NCBI GenBank assembly: GCA_024449915.1
Contig: JAMZAV010000008.1
Span: 248,001-312,000 of the forward strand
Source of the DNA: Sweltsa coloradensis
Taxonomy: Eukaryota; Arthropoda; Insecta; Plecoptera; Chloroperlidae
Length of the DNA stretch: 64,000 nt
Direction of reading: 5' to 3'
Shown piece by piece: positions 14,550 through 26,342 of the stretch. Under the pieces are notes generated by a model. That model worked only from the letters and a program-made list of their open reading frames with translations, had not been told where the DNA came from and did not search any database. Made by a program: the position numbers and the translations under genes. Positions within the stretch are counted from its first letter, which is position 1, and every line of letters begins with the position of its first letter.

Positions 14550-14700
14550 CTCAAGACTCGAGTGCTGTGCGGTTTCGGTGCGGTGCGGTCGGTTCGTTAT
14601 TCGGTTGGACGTTGAGTTGAGTTGAGTTGAGCCGATGCCAATCTCCCGGTCGCGTGCGTGCGTTAACACACAAAGGTCCACGGTCCGATAGCATACGCAT
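14550..14700. promoter_or_regulatory. Small CpG-rich patch, possible promoter-like DNA
   Basis: This patch is clearly richer in CpG than its AT-rich surroundings, with repeated GGTGCGGT/CGGTCGGTTCG words, a TTGAG pentamer run at 14613-14630 and GGTCGCGTGCGTGCG near 14649. No TATA box, initiator or downstream coding exon could be identified, so a promoter role is inference from composition only. Confidence 0.2.
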
Positions 14701-16954
14701 GCAACCAGAGCTCACTTCGTGCCTGACCTCCCCGCTCTCTGGGTCAGCGAGAAACTAAGATTAACAGGACTTACTGGCAACTCCAAACCATTACGATACA
14801 GAAGAAAGTAAACAAGCCACAACTAGTCAAGGGAACAATAGATTGATTTAGCAGAGTTATCACTCCCAGGAGACAAAGGTCAAGAACTGGGAACAAGAAT
14901 AGCACGAACATTGTGCCAGTTATTTATTATTCATTTTGTATCTATAACGTTTCATTGACATCCAATTATTTGCATCATCATTACTAGTTAATTGCCATTG
15001 GCTTGATTATTAATTGCTATTATTTTCTATTTCCACGCAAAATGTCGATTCATATTTTTTTAAACAAACCGTGTGTATCTATATGTAACACCTTTGATAA
15101 AACACTAATTGCAACCCAACTGAGTTATTCGAGCGTGAAGTGTGAATGGGAGAGGAGAGCAAAGCCTCGAAGGAATCGGCGGTCAATAAAATAGTGCCAC
15201 TCTCATTAAATATTCAAAGTGTTCAGTCAGAAATCAGCGCGCTACATTTCCGTGAAGTAACTGTAACCAGTGGGTGCGGGATCGCATGGGGTACTTATCA
15301 CGACTTAAGAATGCTAGTTTCTTGGCTGGAACTTATCAAGATCTTGCTAGCACGGAATGCGTTCAGTTTTAAAGCGACAAGAGTGACTTTTTCAAATAAG
15401 AAAATATTTTACAAGTGTTTCGTGTATATTCTTGCACGTAAATGTATTTTAATCTGTTTTTAGGGTGGTGAGCTATCTGAGTATAGTATAAGGTTGGGTT
15501 GGGCTATACATTGATCCGTTAGTAAAGGGAAGTTTTGATATAATTTGTGAAGTCGGAGGGTGGAAGAAAGAATACAAAGGTTAGTGGCATAGAAAAGTAT
15601 CATACTTGTGAACAAAGATTCGAGCGAAGTTTTTCGCATTTTCCTCCAAGAGAAAACGCTTAAAAACAGAACATTATTTTCCTACAAAACAGAGACGCTT
15701 AACACTATTCAACAGTGAATTGTTTCATTTAAATTAAAGGAATGAACATATATTTACTATCAGGTATACAAGCATTTTTGTTTAAAAAATTTAGTTAATA
15801 ATAAGTAACAACTATTTTTTGATAGTTATTGTGAACTGTTTCTTAAGATGTTGCTTAATAACGTATCAGCTTTGCGACAGACCTGATAATATGCTTGCAC
15901 AAGTCGATTTATCGACTCGAATCTCTGATCGCATGCACCACCAGCCGGTCAGACGGGTCGATTCTCTTCCAACCGCCCCACCATTATAATTTCTAAATAA
16001 AATCATAATAATACGCAGGCAGGCAGGCTGGCTGAGGCAGACATGCTCTTATCATTATTCCCTAACAGTTTTCAACTACTTCGTATCACGTAATATTAAT
16101 ATCTATCATTTGACATCTTGTACTACGCAACGATGGTAATTTAGTCTGAGTGTGATTAAAAAAATCACTAAAGTTTAAGAGCGCCTAGTCTATAAGCTAT
16201 GTTAGTAGCTATGAGCACATTTACAGACGAAAGTGAAGAGAATGTCTAGAGGTTGTCTACTCAACTCTACAATGGCAATTCTTCTCAAATTGTTGGAACG
16301 AGTGGGATGAACTCAGCGCCGGGTTGCGTAAGCACATGTCACGCAAACCTCAATCGAAAAGGCAGTGAGAGTAGAAAAATACTTAGCATTGGTTTTGGTT
16401 AATGCTCTTCCCATGTTGCGTTTTTTTTGGTCACAAAAGAGAAAAACACGAATCTTGGCAACCCTACTTAGAAGAATGTTTTTTTCAATATGGGGAATGG
16501 ACGTATTATTCTGACAAAGACGGATAAATGAATTCGACCATTTGGATGTTGACTTTGGATCCAGTCTTAGTATTTGTAATGGGTAAACTATAACCTCCAT
16601 TAAGAATCAATTACAGGAAATGGTGGGTTAAGAAGCAAGTAAATGACATATGGTCGCAAAGAAATCAATTAAATTACGTACTATTCTTTATAGCCTAACA
16701 ATACCGCCATATTAAAACAGAATACGTAAGTTAAAAAAAAAATTATACTCGTGAAATTAATTGTAATTATTTTAAGTACACTTGCAAGGAAGAATCGGAA
16801 TGAAGGGAATGTACGATCCTAGAAGTATGAATGCCGAGGTAGTAAGGATTGAGTCAGGATCGTAATGCCTCTCAAGGACTCTTGTTCTAGCGCAAACTCA
16901 AGCTTGTTACTCACTTGGGCAATAGAGATAGCTAAGCTCTAGTAAACTAGACTC

Positions 16955-17050
16955 TTAACTCTGAATGTCGCCAACCCATTTCCGGACACCGGTAATCCTG
17001 AATGATGTGTTCACCATGGTTTTCCTCAGACAGAAAGGGAATTTTGTGAT
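16955..17050 (+). repeat. Possible diverged SINE body
   Basis: The words ACCGGTAATCCTGAATG and GGTTTTCCTCAGACAG resemble the ACCGGCAATCCTCACTGAAG and GGTTTTCCTCAG of the SINE at 26121, in the same order and with similar spacing. No box A or box B is clear upstream. It is a candidate old or related copy with weak support. Confidence 0.35.
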
Positions 17051-17336
17051 TGAATCCTATACATAATAGCCCTACGAAATAATTAACTCGACCATCTTAA
17101 CACTCATTTTAAGTCACATGAAGCAAAACTAGTGTTCCATTCTTAAACAAAAACAGCGTAAATTTCGTATGGGCTTTTGTTCGTTTGAAGTGGTGAGTTA
17201 CGATTGAAAAATGTATTTTCAAATGTGGGAGCGAACGTTATTGTATTGGACATATTACGTGCTCAGATTTGATTGATTGATTTCTGTGAGACAGCTCAAC
17301 AACATTGTAAATAACGAATAGGTTACATCTCGTTGG

Positions 17337-17698
17337 TGGAGAAATGTATAGGTGGGAATGCAGGGAAAAGTTAAGTTTTAATTTAGATGCACTATTGCTA
17401 GTTTATTTGAGAGAAATGTATAGACGTGAGTGCAGGGAAAAGTTAGTTTTAATTTAGATGCACTAAAGCTAGTTTATCTGAGAGAAATGTATAAGTGTGA
17501 ATGCGGGGAAAAGATAAGTATTAATTTAGTTGCACTATAGCTAGTTTATCTGAGAGAAATGTATAGGCGTGAGTGCAGGGAAAAGATAAGTTTTAATTTA
17601 GTTGCACTATAGCTAGTTTATCTGAGAGAAATGTATAGGCGTGAGTGCAGGGAAAAGCCAAGTTTTAATTTTGATGCACTATAGCTAGTTGTTTATTT
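17337..17698 (+). repeat. 72-bp tandem array, five copies
   Basis: Five head-to-tail copies of a unit of about 72 bp begin at 17337, 17409, 17480, 17552 and 17624. Each starts GAGAGAAATGTATAGG and carries TGCAGGGAAAAG, TTTTAATTTAG and TGCACTATAGCTAGTTTAT. Neighbouring copies 3-5 are most alike, which fits unequal exchange. The last copy has a 3-bp insertion near its end. I see no coding capacity and do not recognise the unit. Confidence 0.9.
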
Positions 17699-17990
17699 GC
17701 CAGTGATTACAAGGGTGGCCATAGAGCGTTTACGATAACTTCAATTATCGTCTACTTAAATAATTGATAGAATTATTTGTCTACATTCTTCTTACTTTTC
17801 ACATCCGCTCAAAGTCTCAATGATGTAGCGGCGTCCACTTATTACTAGGAGGCATTCACAATTACTGCTAACTTGGAAAAACATTCGGTTTAATACTGAA
17901 CGTAAAAATGGATATTTAACTTTACTTGTGTATAAACAAACATAAGGGTTTTCTCCCCATTCATTTTATTTATTCTTACTATTAACTGTA
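17699..17990. other. Short non-coding spacer
   Basis: Nothing recognisable lies between the 72-bp array and the next dispersed repeat. The sequence is AT-rich with no repeats or frames of note. Confidence 0.5.
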
Positions 17991-18140
17991 TTTTTTTAAA
18001 TTAAATTTTGTTATCAAAAATATAAATTAAATGTCTGGACCGGCACCTCCACCAACCTAACTATTTTTTTTGTTAATCGAAAATCGGGTAGGCCTAACTC
18101 TTTTGACAATAAGTTAGGCCCCAAAATACCCGACCCGATC
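17990..18140 (-). repeat. Dispersed repeat copy 3 (head module, minus strand)
   Basis: The head box lies in reverse at 18039-18053, preceded on the plus strand by ATGTCTGG, so the box reads into TCCAGACAT as in the copies at 4580 and 10830. Beyond it the shared ACCCGATTTTCG block is present. A hairpin is well formed here: CGGGTAGGCCTAACT at 18086-18100 faces AGTTAGGCC at 18112-18120 and TACCCG at 18128-18133. The tail module is absent. Confidence 0.65.
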
Positions 18141-18846
18141 TGATATTTCATGTACTCGCACGTCACTACTTATATGGCAACTTACGATCTTGATTCGCTC
18201 TTAAGACTGTCCTAACAAAATAGTATACGCTTAGCATTCACAACCATTTAAAAAAGTTTATACAAATTTAATTTTACAATCAAGTTATAATTATTCATTT
18301 TGATTCTAACATGATGAACTAAGATAAGTCCGTCCAGAGATATCATGCATTGGTACTAGGTGTTTGTACAGTTGTGAAAGAATGTGCATTTTCTCTTGAC
18401 TGTGGGAAACATTGGAAAAGTGTTGTGGCAAGAATCTGTGACCACATGATAGCCACTACATGGATAACAACGATGAAAGCGATCTCGACACTAGTATGGC
18501 TGCCGGGATTCTAACTCTGGCGGTAGCAGTAAGGCCTACCACCTCCGGTAGTTGAGAAAGAAAAGTGAAAAGTCTTGTTGTGTGCTCTGTTCCAAGGAAG
18601 ACATAATTGAGTTAAGTGACGTGACAAGCAATATCAATGCTGCTCTTGAGTCTTCTCTATAGCTTAAGACGTGTTCCCACTGTGTACTTCAGACTAGTTG
18701 CGACATAACAACAAAACTCATCAAGTACGCCTGTACTAGAGTTACCAAATTGCTAAAAAAAAAAGAATCGGATACTAGTTTTTCTTCTTTATTTCTATAG
18801 CGAAGATATTTAGTCAACAGATCGTTTTAGTCCTCCTTTGTAAATC
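18141..18846. other. Non-coding spacer
   Basis: No gene or repeat is recognised. An A-run of about ten lies at 18755-18765. The sequence near 18400-18560 is slightly richer in GC but shows no reading frame or motif that I can support. Confidence 0.45.
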
Positions 18847-19242
18847 AGTTTTTTTAACTGAATAGGACAGACACTAAATAAATTAATAAATTAATGAAAT
18901 TAACAAATAAAGAGTACAAATTAAAATAATTCGTCCCGTGTTGATATATTTGGTGGAGGTGCCGGGTTAGCTGAAATCTTATTTACAATGCCAAAATGCC
19001 AGCATTAAAATAGAGGGCAGCCACCGAGTTATGCATTTTAAAACTTTATTGGGGACTAGCCACTTCTTCCCTACCCCCAGGGTCACCAAAATCTGTGTGT
19101 CTTCGCTGTTGAAGGGCAATGCCAAAAATAACTCGCGTCAATCGGACGTCGCGTTCGGTTTTATCGTGAGACGTGACACACGTACAGGCAGATGGAGGGG
19201 TGGATATAAAAGTGATGCTTGTGGGAGCTACGCTTCCTAAAA
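18847..19242 (+). repeat. Dispersed repeat copy 4 (head box plus tail module)
   Basis: This is one of the most complete copies. An upstream block, CAGTTTTTTTAACTGAATAGGACAGACACTAAATAAAT-like (from 18847), is shared with 42472. The head box follows at 18952-18967, then AGCTGAAAT, a GGGTCACCAAAAT block at 19080 that is shared with the copy at 29000, GAAGGGCAATGCC, ATCGGACGTCG, and CGTGAGACGTGACACACGTACAGG at about 19165. It ends with AGTGATGCTTGTGGGAGC and GCTTCCTAA (about 19232-19240). The short plus-strand frame over the tail is not a gene. Confidence 0.7.
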
Positions 19243-19665
19243 CACATTTAATTAAACTACAAGGAATTGATTATTTTTACTAATTGTGCTTGTTAAGTAC
19301 TTTTTTTAAAATACTTGGTTCATAAAATTTATGTTTAGATTCCGCCAAATATGTTATGACATATTATTGTATGAGAATGGTGATTTCATCAATTTTCCTA
19401 ATACTAGAACAAAACTCACCAGCCTTTTGTTGTGTGATTGTTGTTTTGTTTTTAACTGGACGGCTACTCTAATTAAACAGTTTTAGTTAATCTTCGAAAT
19501 CTTAACTTGAGTGCCCCATGTTTATTTTTTTAGATAAAACAAAATATATTTCTAGAAACAACATTTTATAAATTTTATCAAGGTCTCAACCATGAAGCTT
19601 CTTCAAAGTCAGATCGCCTATAAACTTCGGCCGGAGGAACAATTCTCTCTCGTAGTTTTGTCTGA
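19243..19665. other. Non-coding spacer
   Basis: AT-rich sequence with no recognisable feature between the dispersed repeat and the hexamer array. Confidence 0.5.
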
Positions 19666-19876
19666 GTGAATGTGAATGTGAATGTGAACGTGAAAGTGAA
19701 TGTGAATGTGAATGTGAATGTGAATGTGAATGTGCATGTGAATGTGAAGTGAATGTGAATGTGAATGTGAATGTGAATGTGAATGTGAATGTGAATGTGA
19801 ATGTGAACGTGAATGTGAATGTGACTGTGAATGTGAATGTGACTGTGACTGTGAATGTGACTGTGAATGTGAATGT
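19666..19876 (+). repeat. GTGAAT hexamer microsatellite
   Basis: About 35 units of GTGAAT run almost without break. Variant units include GTGAAC, GTGACT and GTGCAT, and one unit loses a few bases near 19748. Variants cluster at the edges, and GTGACT/GTGAAT units alternate near 19822-19865. The unit is unlike the insect telomere repeat TTAGG. Minus-strand frames over it (Thr-Phe and His-Ser repeats) are artefacts of the microsatellite. Confidence 0.95.
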
Positions 19877-20382
19877 ATCGCAGGATGTGCGGCCCATGAT
19901 GATCGAGCCCATGCTTGTAGCTTGACCACGGTCACGCTATCGCATTAGCTACCATGCAGTATGTCGCGAAGCCTACGGGGTCTGCACTACCCAGCTGGTA
20001 GCCACCCCCAACCACACGTCCGTGCATGCGTCATGTTTGTCAGAGCATTCGACCGATTTTCAGGACATTTGAGGCGAACAATTGATACTATTTACGCCGG
20101 TTGCTTCAAAACGAGCTTGATCGCAGGATCAAATCGAATTTCAAGATCGAATCGATTAACTCGATCAGAGCAGTATAAAAGATTTGACCGACTGTGAAGG
20201 ATCTAACTTATTTTTCAAATCAGACAATTTTGACTCTTTCTCTGATAGATTCAACAAAGTTGACAAACGATGCACATTTTTTTTTTACAAACAATCTTAA
20301 ATATACAATTTTAACTATATGTACGTTCATATATCATTTCTAAGGAACGCAAGTCCCCTATCATCATCCCATTTCTTTCTGT
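19877..20382. other. Non-coding spacer
   Basis: Moderately GC-rich just after the hexamer array (19877-20070), then AT-rich. A short simple repeat of GATCGAATCGATTAACTCGATC type lies near 20125-20170. No gene is supported. Confidence 0.45.
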
Positions 20383-20440
20383 CCGTCCGTCCATCTGTGC
20401 TTGTGTCAAGTCTCACGGTAAAAACTGGAGATCACTTACG
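20383..20440 (-). repeat. Dispersed repeat fragment (tail module, minus strand)
   Basis: In reverse orientation this stretch reads TTTTTACCGTGAGACTTGACACAAGCACAGATGGACGGACGGAC, broken here only for description. It is the tail core of the family found at 5044, 19165 and 60621. The head box is not found nearby, so it is a fragment or a tail-only insertion. Confidence 0.6.
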
Positions 20441-21627
20441 ATTGCCTTACTAATTTGTGTGTTGACATTTTGCTTCAACAAGAAAGACACAGAATGTTTT
20501 TGTGACTTTTGGTCATGGGGGAAGGAATTTTCATGTCTTTGACACATCAGCCAAGGATTTCAATGCACAATATTATTTTATTTGTGCGTTCTTCGACAAT
20601 ATGTTGATATCATCGCGCCCCTTATTTTGGGGACTCCTGTACCCACGCCTGTTTTAAAACGGAAAGTTATTTAAATGTGTGACTTATGATAGCTAAGGAA
20701 CAATATGGTGTGTCCTGCGTCCTCTTAATGAATGCGTTTCACAGCTGTGAACGGCCTATTCTATTATTGACTAACTCTGGTACGGTAACACATATTGAGC
20801 GAGTCAACTGTCTCAGATCACTAGACTAGAACTTTCACCTCTGACACGGACCACTTGATAGTCACACGCGCCAAGAGGCGCCAAACTCTATCGCATATAT
20901 CATGGTCACCCAGAAGTTTTACTTTTCTAGACAACTAATATGGTTGATAAGAAATCATTAACGAATTACCAAAATATACGTATTGCATGCTAGTCATCAA
21001 AATTGTCGAAATAATTTTGTTTTCTGTGTCATCAAAAACAATCTGGACATGTGTCAATATTGAACTTTCCTCTCAGTTTCCAATTCGTATTTAGTTTCCA
21101 AACTTTCGGTCATCTGTGCTATCATTCACCCGTACAAATAGGATTTTGTCTGTAGACTTTTATAGCTCTGAACTTATCAAGCGATTAATTTGTCTATTCG
21201 CGTTTCTTTCATGTTGGTTTTTCAGTGGTTGCGCCTTTGTGTTTTGGTAGTTGGTGCACGTAAGAATCAAGAGTTACACGTTGATGAGAAATTGGCCTTC
21301 GTTGCGTTATTCATTTACATTATTATTTTTTGTTGTTGTTCTTTTTTAATAATAAGTATTTTTTTTATGTATGTATCATTTTCTCGTCGATTGCGTCGGC
21401 ATCGACAGGCTCTCTCGGTTTGCCTTGTATTTAAAAATCTCACTGACAATTAGTTTTGTGACTGAGTGGGACACTTCAAATACAATTTTTTTGACTTTCA
21501 TGCCACAAAGCTTTTTGAGACGAATGGTGGTAGATGAGAATTTAGTACATTTACAAGAATCCTTTCTCAATACGGTATTAGAACCAGTCTCCTTTGGTTC
21601 CATGAACTTTTGACCTGTTCCCTGGTG
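20441..21627. other. Non-coding stretch
   Basis: No recognised gene. A T-rich patch at 21300-21370 gives strongly hydrophobic plus-strand frames, but they lack any family pattern and are best explained by composition. Confidence 0.45.
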
Positions 21628-21763
21628 TTTGCAAGATGCATTTGCATGATGTGTGCAAACAGCGGTTTGCAAGATGTGTGAAAACAGCAGTTTGCAAGAT
21701 GCGTGCAAACATTGGATTGCAAGATGCGTTTGCAAGATATGTTTGCAAGATGTGTGCAAACAG
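21628..21763 (+). repeat. Degenerate TTTGCAAGATG tandem array
   Basis: Seven or so copies of a core TTTGCAAGATG are spaced 12-26 bp apart. Several are followed by CGTGCAAACAG or TGTGCAAACAG. Long units (about 26 bp) and short units (about 13 bp) are mixed, as if the long unit arose from two related halves, TTTGCAAGATG and TGTGCAAACAG. Several overlapping minus-strand frames rich in His, Cys, Leu and Ala are translations of this repeat. Confidence 0.8.
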
Positions 21764-24700
21764 TGAACGAAATACATCTAGTAACAACATCAGAAATGTT
21801 TGGTATGGCCTTCAATTAATTAAGCAGGTATAATTAGTTGGGTAATTTCTTGGCTAGTTCTTAGTGACGTGTAGTAGGTTACACAGAAGCAAGGCACCTT
21901 TGGGTTACTCATTTGTATTTCGGCTTAAGGGCTATGTAGTGAGGGTAATTGTTCCCCTAGGGAGCCATATATAGGTCCAGATGGAGGAGAGAGCTATAAA
22001 CAGTAGTGGGCGAAACATTGCTAGAAGCAGAGAGCTACACGAATGCAAACTAGAAAGAGCATGAACTTCTGATAGAGATAGCTGCAAGTTACTCTAAGAA
22101 GATGGAATTCCAGAGGTCACCAGTTCAACTCCTTCGACCAGTAAGCCACACTAAAGGCGTTTGATTTGGTTGCAGTTAAAGTACGATACTTGGATTGAGA
22201 CCAGAAATAGCCATTGTACAACCCCTCAAAACTACCCTATACTATATACCCAGCTATATAGTCACATGAATAGGGTACCTTATTCGTGCGAGGTTTTACT
22301 GTTATTTTATAAATCATAACAAGCAAATGCATAAAAACTTTAGAATATTTGAGTGTTTATGCATAGGTGCCTTACGTGAGCTCAAGCGTCAGCTATCATT
22401 TAAAACTATCAAAAATACATCTTAAAAATCAGCTTTGTACTAATTTTAATGGTACAATGAGCAACAATTCCTTTACTTTACACAAACACGTGGATAATTT
22501 GCATAAGTTTCGATGGAACGTGATTCCTTTCACTACAGTTACATAAGTTACAACACAGCAATATATATATATATATGCAGGACAAAGTTCCGCTGTCATT
22601 CTGAGCGAGCACGCGCTTTATTTGTTAGCTTATCGACATATCATAATCCGGAACTTATACACAAATGTGTTAGTTATCAAAAAATAAGAGTGATTCATGT
22701 TTATAATGTTTGGATTTCTATTTTACTTCAGTCAATTGGGAATTAATTTTGTGGCTTGTTCTGAGAAATGTCTAAACAAATCTTGGTGCTACCTTGCAAA
22801 AATTGCAACGACCATTTAGTTATACTAATTGTGGTATATTCTAAATGATGATGAAATGTTATTCAAGAAAATTTTAATCGCAAACAATACATATAAAACA
22901 ATTTACGATCTTATATGTACTTATTAATTCTAGGTAGGAAGTACAAGGCTTGTAAAATATTACTTCCGATACAACTGTTTCAATTTATAGTATGATTTGA
23001 CTTATATACATTTTTTTTAAACAGATTCCAGTGTAAAATATTGTTTATAAATATGCATCCATGAATGCTTAAAATTTAACATTTCCCTCTTACAATGTTG
23101 AACGCCAAACTTACTCCACTGAAATACCAGCGTCTTGGTTCAAGTCCTGTCTTATCTGACGACTGACAGTCAAACTGTCTGGCAAGAGTTGCTCGGGAAA
23201 TATGCATGAGTTATTTAGTATATTTTTACACTTGAAAAGAATAAGAGATCACAAAAAAAATTTTTGATAATTTAGATCTTTTTTGAGTACAAAAACATTA
23301 GTTCAACAATTTATTTTGATAAATTACGAATATGGAAGAGTGAACATATCCTTTCTTCAAAACATTGCAACGTTTAAAATTTACCAGACGCAGGGAATGA
23401 TCCCCAAATAAATACAAATGCGAACTGTTCAAACTAAATGGTTTGTATTTTACCCAACATTCCACGATAGAGTTTCGTTTCTTATTTTTTATTATGAAAG
23501 ATGAGTTGAATCATTCGTTTTGAATGCGATGTTATTACGTTGGTGGTATGACAAATAGAAACACTTGGCTTTCCCTCCATATATCATCAAAACAACTCTA
23601 CTCCATAAAAGTACATCCTGCACGTTCCATGTTTTACTCGGGGCCATCGCATCTAATTTGCATGTCATGGTTTGCTTTCTAAAGGTCCCAGAGCCTACAA
23701 ACAGCCGCCAGATCTTATCCGAAGAGACTGTCAAATACTTTAACCAAGGTATTCGGAGCGAAATGATACCTTGATTTCGCACTTATGAACAAGTACATTA
23801 TGTGAATCAAAATGTCTACTGTTATTTAGAAAGCGTATGCTATTGTTGTTTACCATACGAAAAGTGCTTTATGAGGGATGATTTCCCGTGGACGGTTGCC
23901 TACAAAGCAACATATTACTATTATTATTAATACAAACAAATAGCGCTTTTATTTATGAAGCATTCGTATAAAAAAAATACGTGTAAAATACAATAATATG
24001 TGAATAATAAATGAATGTTATATTAATTTATCATGTAAACTTTTGTTGGAGTACGACCTCACCACGCCTTATGCATAGAATGATATCACAAGATATACCA
24101 GAGATTTTGTGTTCAATAATGTATTAATTACTTATAATTGAGTCCACACAGTTTATATTCCTACTGATCAATAATTATTCTTGGGTGTTCGCATGGTACC
24201 AGCAATAAGACTAAAACATGTATCATATTTGTTGCTCAAATTATTTTGCTTTGCTATAACATTAATAACGTCGATTATTAAACTATGTGTAACACATCTA
24301 AGTACCGGACGAAGTGAATATTGATAGTTGGTGTTATTAGTATTGTTTTATTAATACACTAGAGTTATTCTCGTCGTAAGAGCTACACCAGCTGTTGGGC
24401 GAGTGATAGGGCTGACAAGTCGGCTATTACTTTGAGCGCGATTACTCGTGGTTTAGTTGAGTTCCCACACTCCGCCCCGCCGGTCTGGGCTATATAGGGC
24501 TTCCATGCTCTCATGCGAGACGATGGGGGGATTTTATCGATTTCTACCGAAAAGAAACCTCGTAATGTTCCTACAGGTTTTCCCTACTTAGGCCTACTAT
24601 AGAAGACTAACAGAAGCATGTCCTTAAATAAATCCTCTGTCATCCAATCAGATTTCTTGAACCTATTTATTATTGTTAAAATGTCAAGCAGGATTATACA

Positions 24701-26120
24701 ACCGACGAACAATTTCATTCGAGAACAGCTTGACGAGAGCTAGCATAATATATGTCGGTACATTTAGATTAGTTAAAGCTGAAAAATTCTAGATTTGTAT
24801 TAGTATATTTTATGTATTTGTATACAAAATGGGGGTTTGCAAAAAGTAAGCCACCAGCCCCCTCACCCTACTTATGAGTCCCATTATTAATTGTATTTAT
24901 TGGGCAGTACAAACAAAACTGTTTTGTGTATGTGTAAAAAAAAATGTGAGCATTAAAAAGAGGGAGGAGGCAGTTGCAAGAATGCAAATGCATATTTCAA
25001 CCATATTTGCAAAATATTAAAACCCCAGGCACGTTTTATTAACATATATGACATTTTTCAAGGGAGGGGGGGGGGGGGGAATATTGTTGTATTGTTCTAA
25101 AAGCTCGACGTTCGAAAAATACACATTTGAAATAAGACTGCACATCGTGTGAAATATAAAGACGTAGAAATAAAATAATACTAGCATAATATACAGCAAC
25201 AAGAAGTCTTTATGATTCAAATCAAGAAATAACTCACGTTTCATCAACAGTACAATGCAATTTATTATGCGCAAGTAAACGTACGTCAAACGCCTTTATT
25301 GGTACGATTGTATTACAATTACTGTAACTATAAGAGAAATTTTATTGCTGCGCTTGTTCGAATCTAAGGAGCTGTATTATTGACGCTTTCCTGGACTGAG
25401 TTTAATATAGACTAGAATTTCGTGTTCAATTCAGATGGAGAATAAAGTACGTAAACGTTTCGTTGTAATGACAAATTCCGTTTAAATTCAAATCACGTTC
25501 GAACACGATACAGGTGCAATAGGAATGCATCTGATTCAGCGACATATTTGTTGATTTTGGAATGAATAAATATAAGGATATCGATTTACTCTGCGATACA
25601 AGATTGAAATCTTTCCCGGTGTGCCAACATGTAGTTAATTAGAGTAGTTTATCAGCACCATAAAAATATAATCGGTATCCAGCGATAGTCTGTAATTATC
25701 ACGTAAAATATGTATAGTCGTTCTGTTTGTAGCTCATAGTGAGACTCGCGAACAGCGGTTGTAAACCTAGGTTCAATAATTAACACAAGCAATATTGCCT
25801 ATTATTAATCACTACTAAAGCCCTCACTGAATTGTCCCGAGAGCTCAGTGACTGTAATTACAAAGCATAAATGCTTTGATAAGACAACGGTATCGACATA
25901 ATGAAACAAGTGCCGCTTTGTGTACTGTCATACAGGCTCCAGTCGGGGGTTAGAAACTAGGGGCGTATGTAAAGAATATATAGCAATTAGGAGTGTGGAA
26001 AGTACTAGATTTGTGCTAGAGTACTTAGTACACGCTTGCTAGAGGTAAATATGTAAACAAGTTAGCCGAACTATAAACTCAGGAACTGTTGGTTATATTA
26101 ACCTTCCCCTGACCCCTGAC
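21764..26120. other. AT-rich non-coding stretch
   Basis: No supported gene. It holds a short AT run at 22560-22576, a perfect box-B-like word GGTTCAAGTCCTG at 23137 without a box A, and a G-run at 25063-25079. Open frames under 100 codons show no family features. Confidence 0.5.
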
Positions 26121-26342
26121 ATTGTTGGCTCGAGCGTTAAGCGCGCGACTCTGATTCGGGATGTCCCGGATTCAAATCCCGTCGAGACCGGCAATCCTCA
26201 CTGAAGGTCTTTTCTGAGGTTTTCCTCAGTCGTTAATGTGAATGCAAGGGATTCAGTCTTCTCAGACAGACCTCGGACATCCCTTCACAATCGTCCTAAC
26301 TCCAATATACCTAGTTCCAAAGTGGGGCATGCATTGCACCCT
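26121..26342 (+). repeat. tRNA-derived SINE, copy A
   Basis: The head resembles a tRNA with an internal Pol III promoter: box A is near 26126-26136 (TGGCTCGAGCG) and box B at 26168-26180 (GGATTCAAATCCC). A body follows with ACCGGCAATCCTCACTGAAGG, TTTTCTGAGGTTTTCCTCAG and TCGTTAATGTGAATGCAAGG, ending near TGCACCCT. The same arrangement over about 220 bp recurs in reverse at 33757-33984, which shows that this is a repeated element and not a tRNA gene. The GGTTTTCCTCA...GCGAATGC body recalls SINEs described from insects such as termites. That comparison is from memory. Confidence 0.8.

Larger units (their letters stand above)
12551..17336. other. Non-coding stretch with low-complexity patches
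   Basis: No recognised gene. An A-run lies at 12868-12881 and a G-run at about 13839-13848. A CpG-rich patch at 14550-14700 is listed separately, and GCAGGCAGGCTGGCTG at about 16015-16030 is a short simple repeat. A minus-strand frame of 124 codons at 13567-13941 shows no domain or family resemblance. Confidence 0.5.

Noticed and set aside
14613..14632. TTGAG run considered as a telomere-like repeat
   Set aside because: Only four units, and the unit differs from the usual insect TTAGG. It is a short microsatellite.
19586..19935. Open frames of 105-108 codons on the minus strand (Thr-Phe and His-Ser repeats)
   Set aside because: They are translations of the GTGAAT hexamer array in two frames, with no non-repeat coding signal.
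21376..21833. Several overlapping frames rich in His, Cys, Ala and Leu that look like a repeat protein
   Set aside because: The repeated pattern is the TTTGCAAGATG array read in several frames. No frame is favoured.
23125..23165. Perfect box-B word GGTTCAAGTCC suggesting a tRNA or SINE
   Set aside because: No box A at the expected distance, no cloverleaf pairing, and no body shared with the other SINEs.
26126..26195. Candidate tRNA gene with box A and box B
   Set aside because: The same tRNA-like head plus a 150-bp body recurs at 33757-33984, so it is the head of a SINE.
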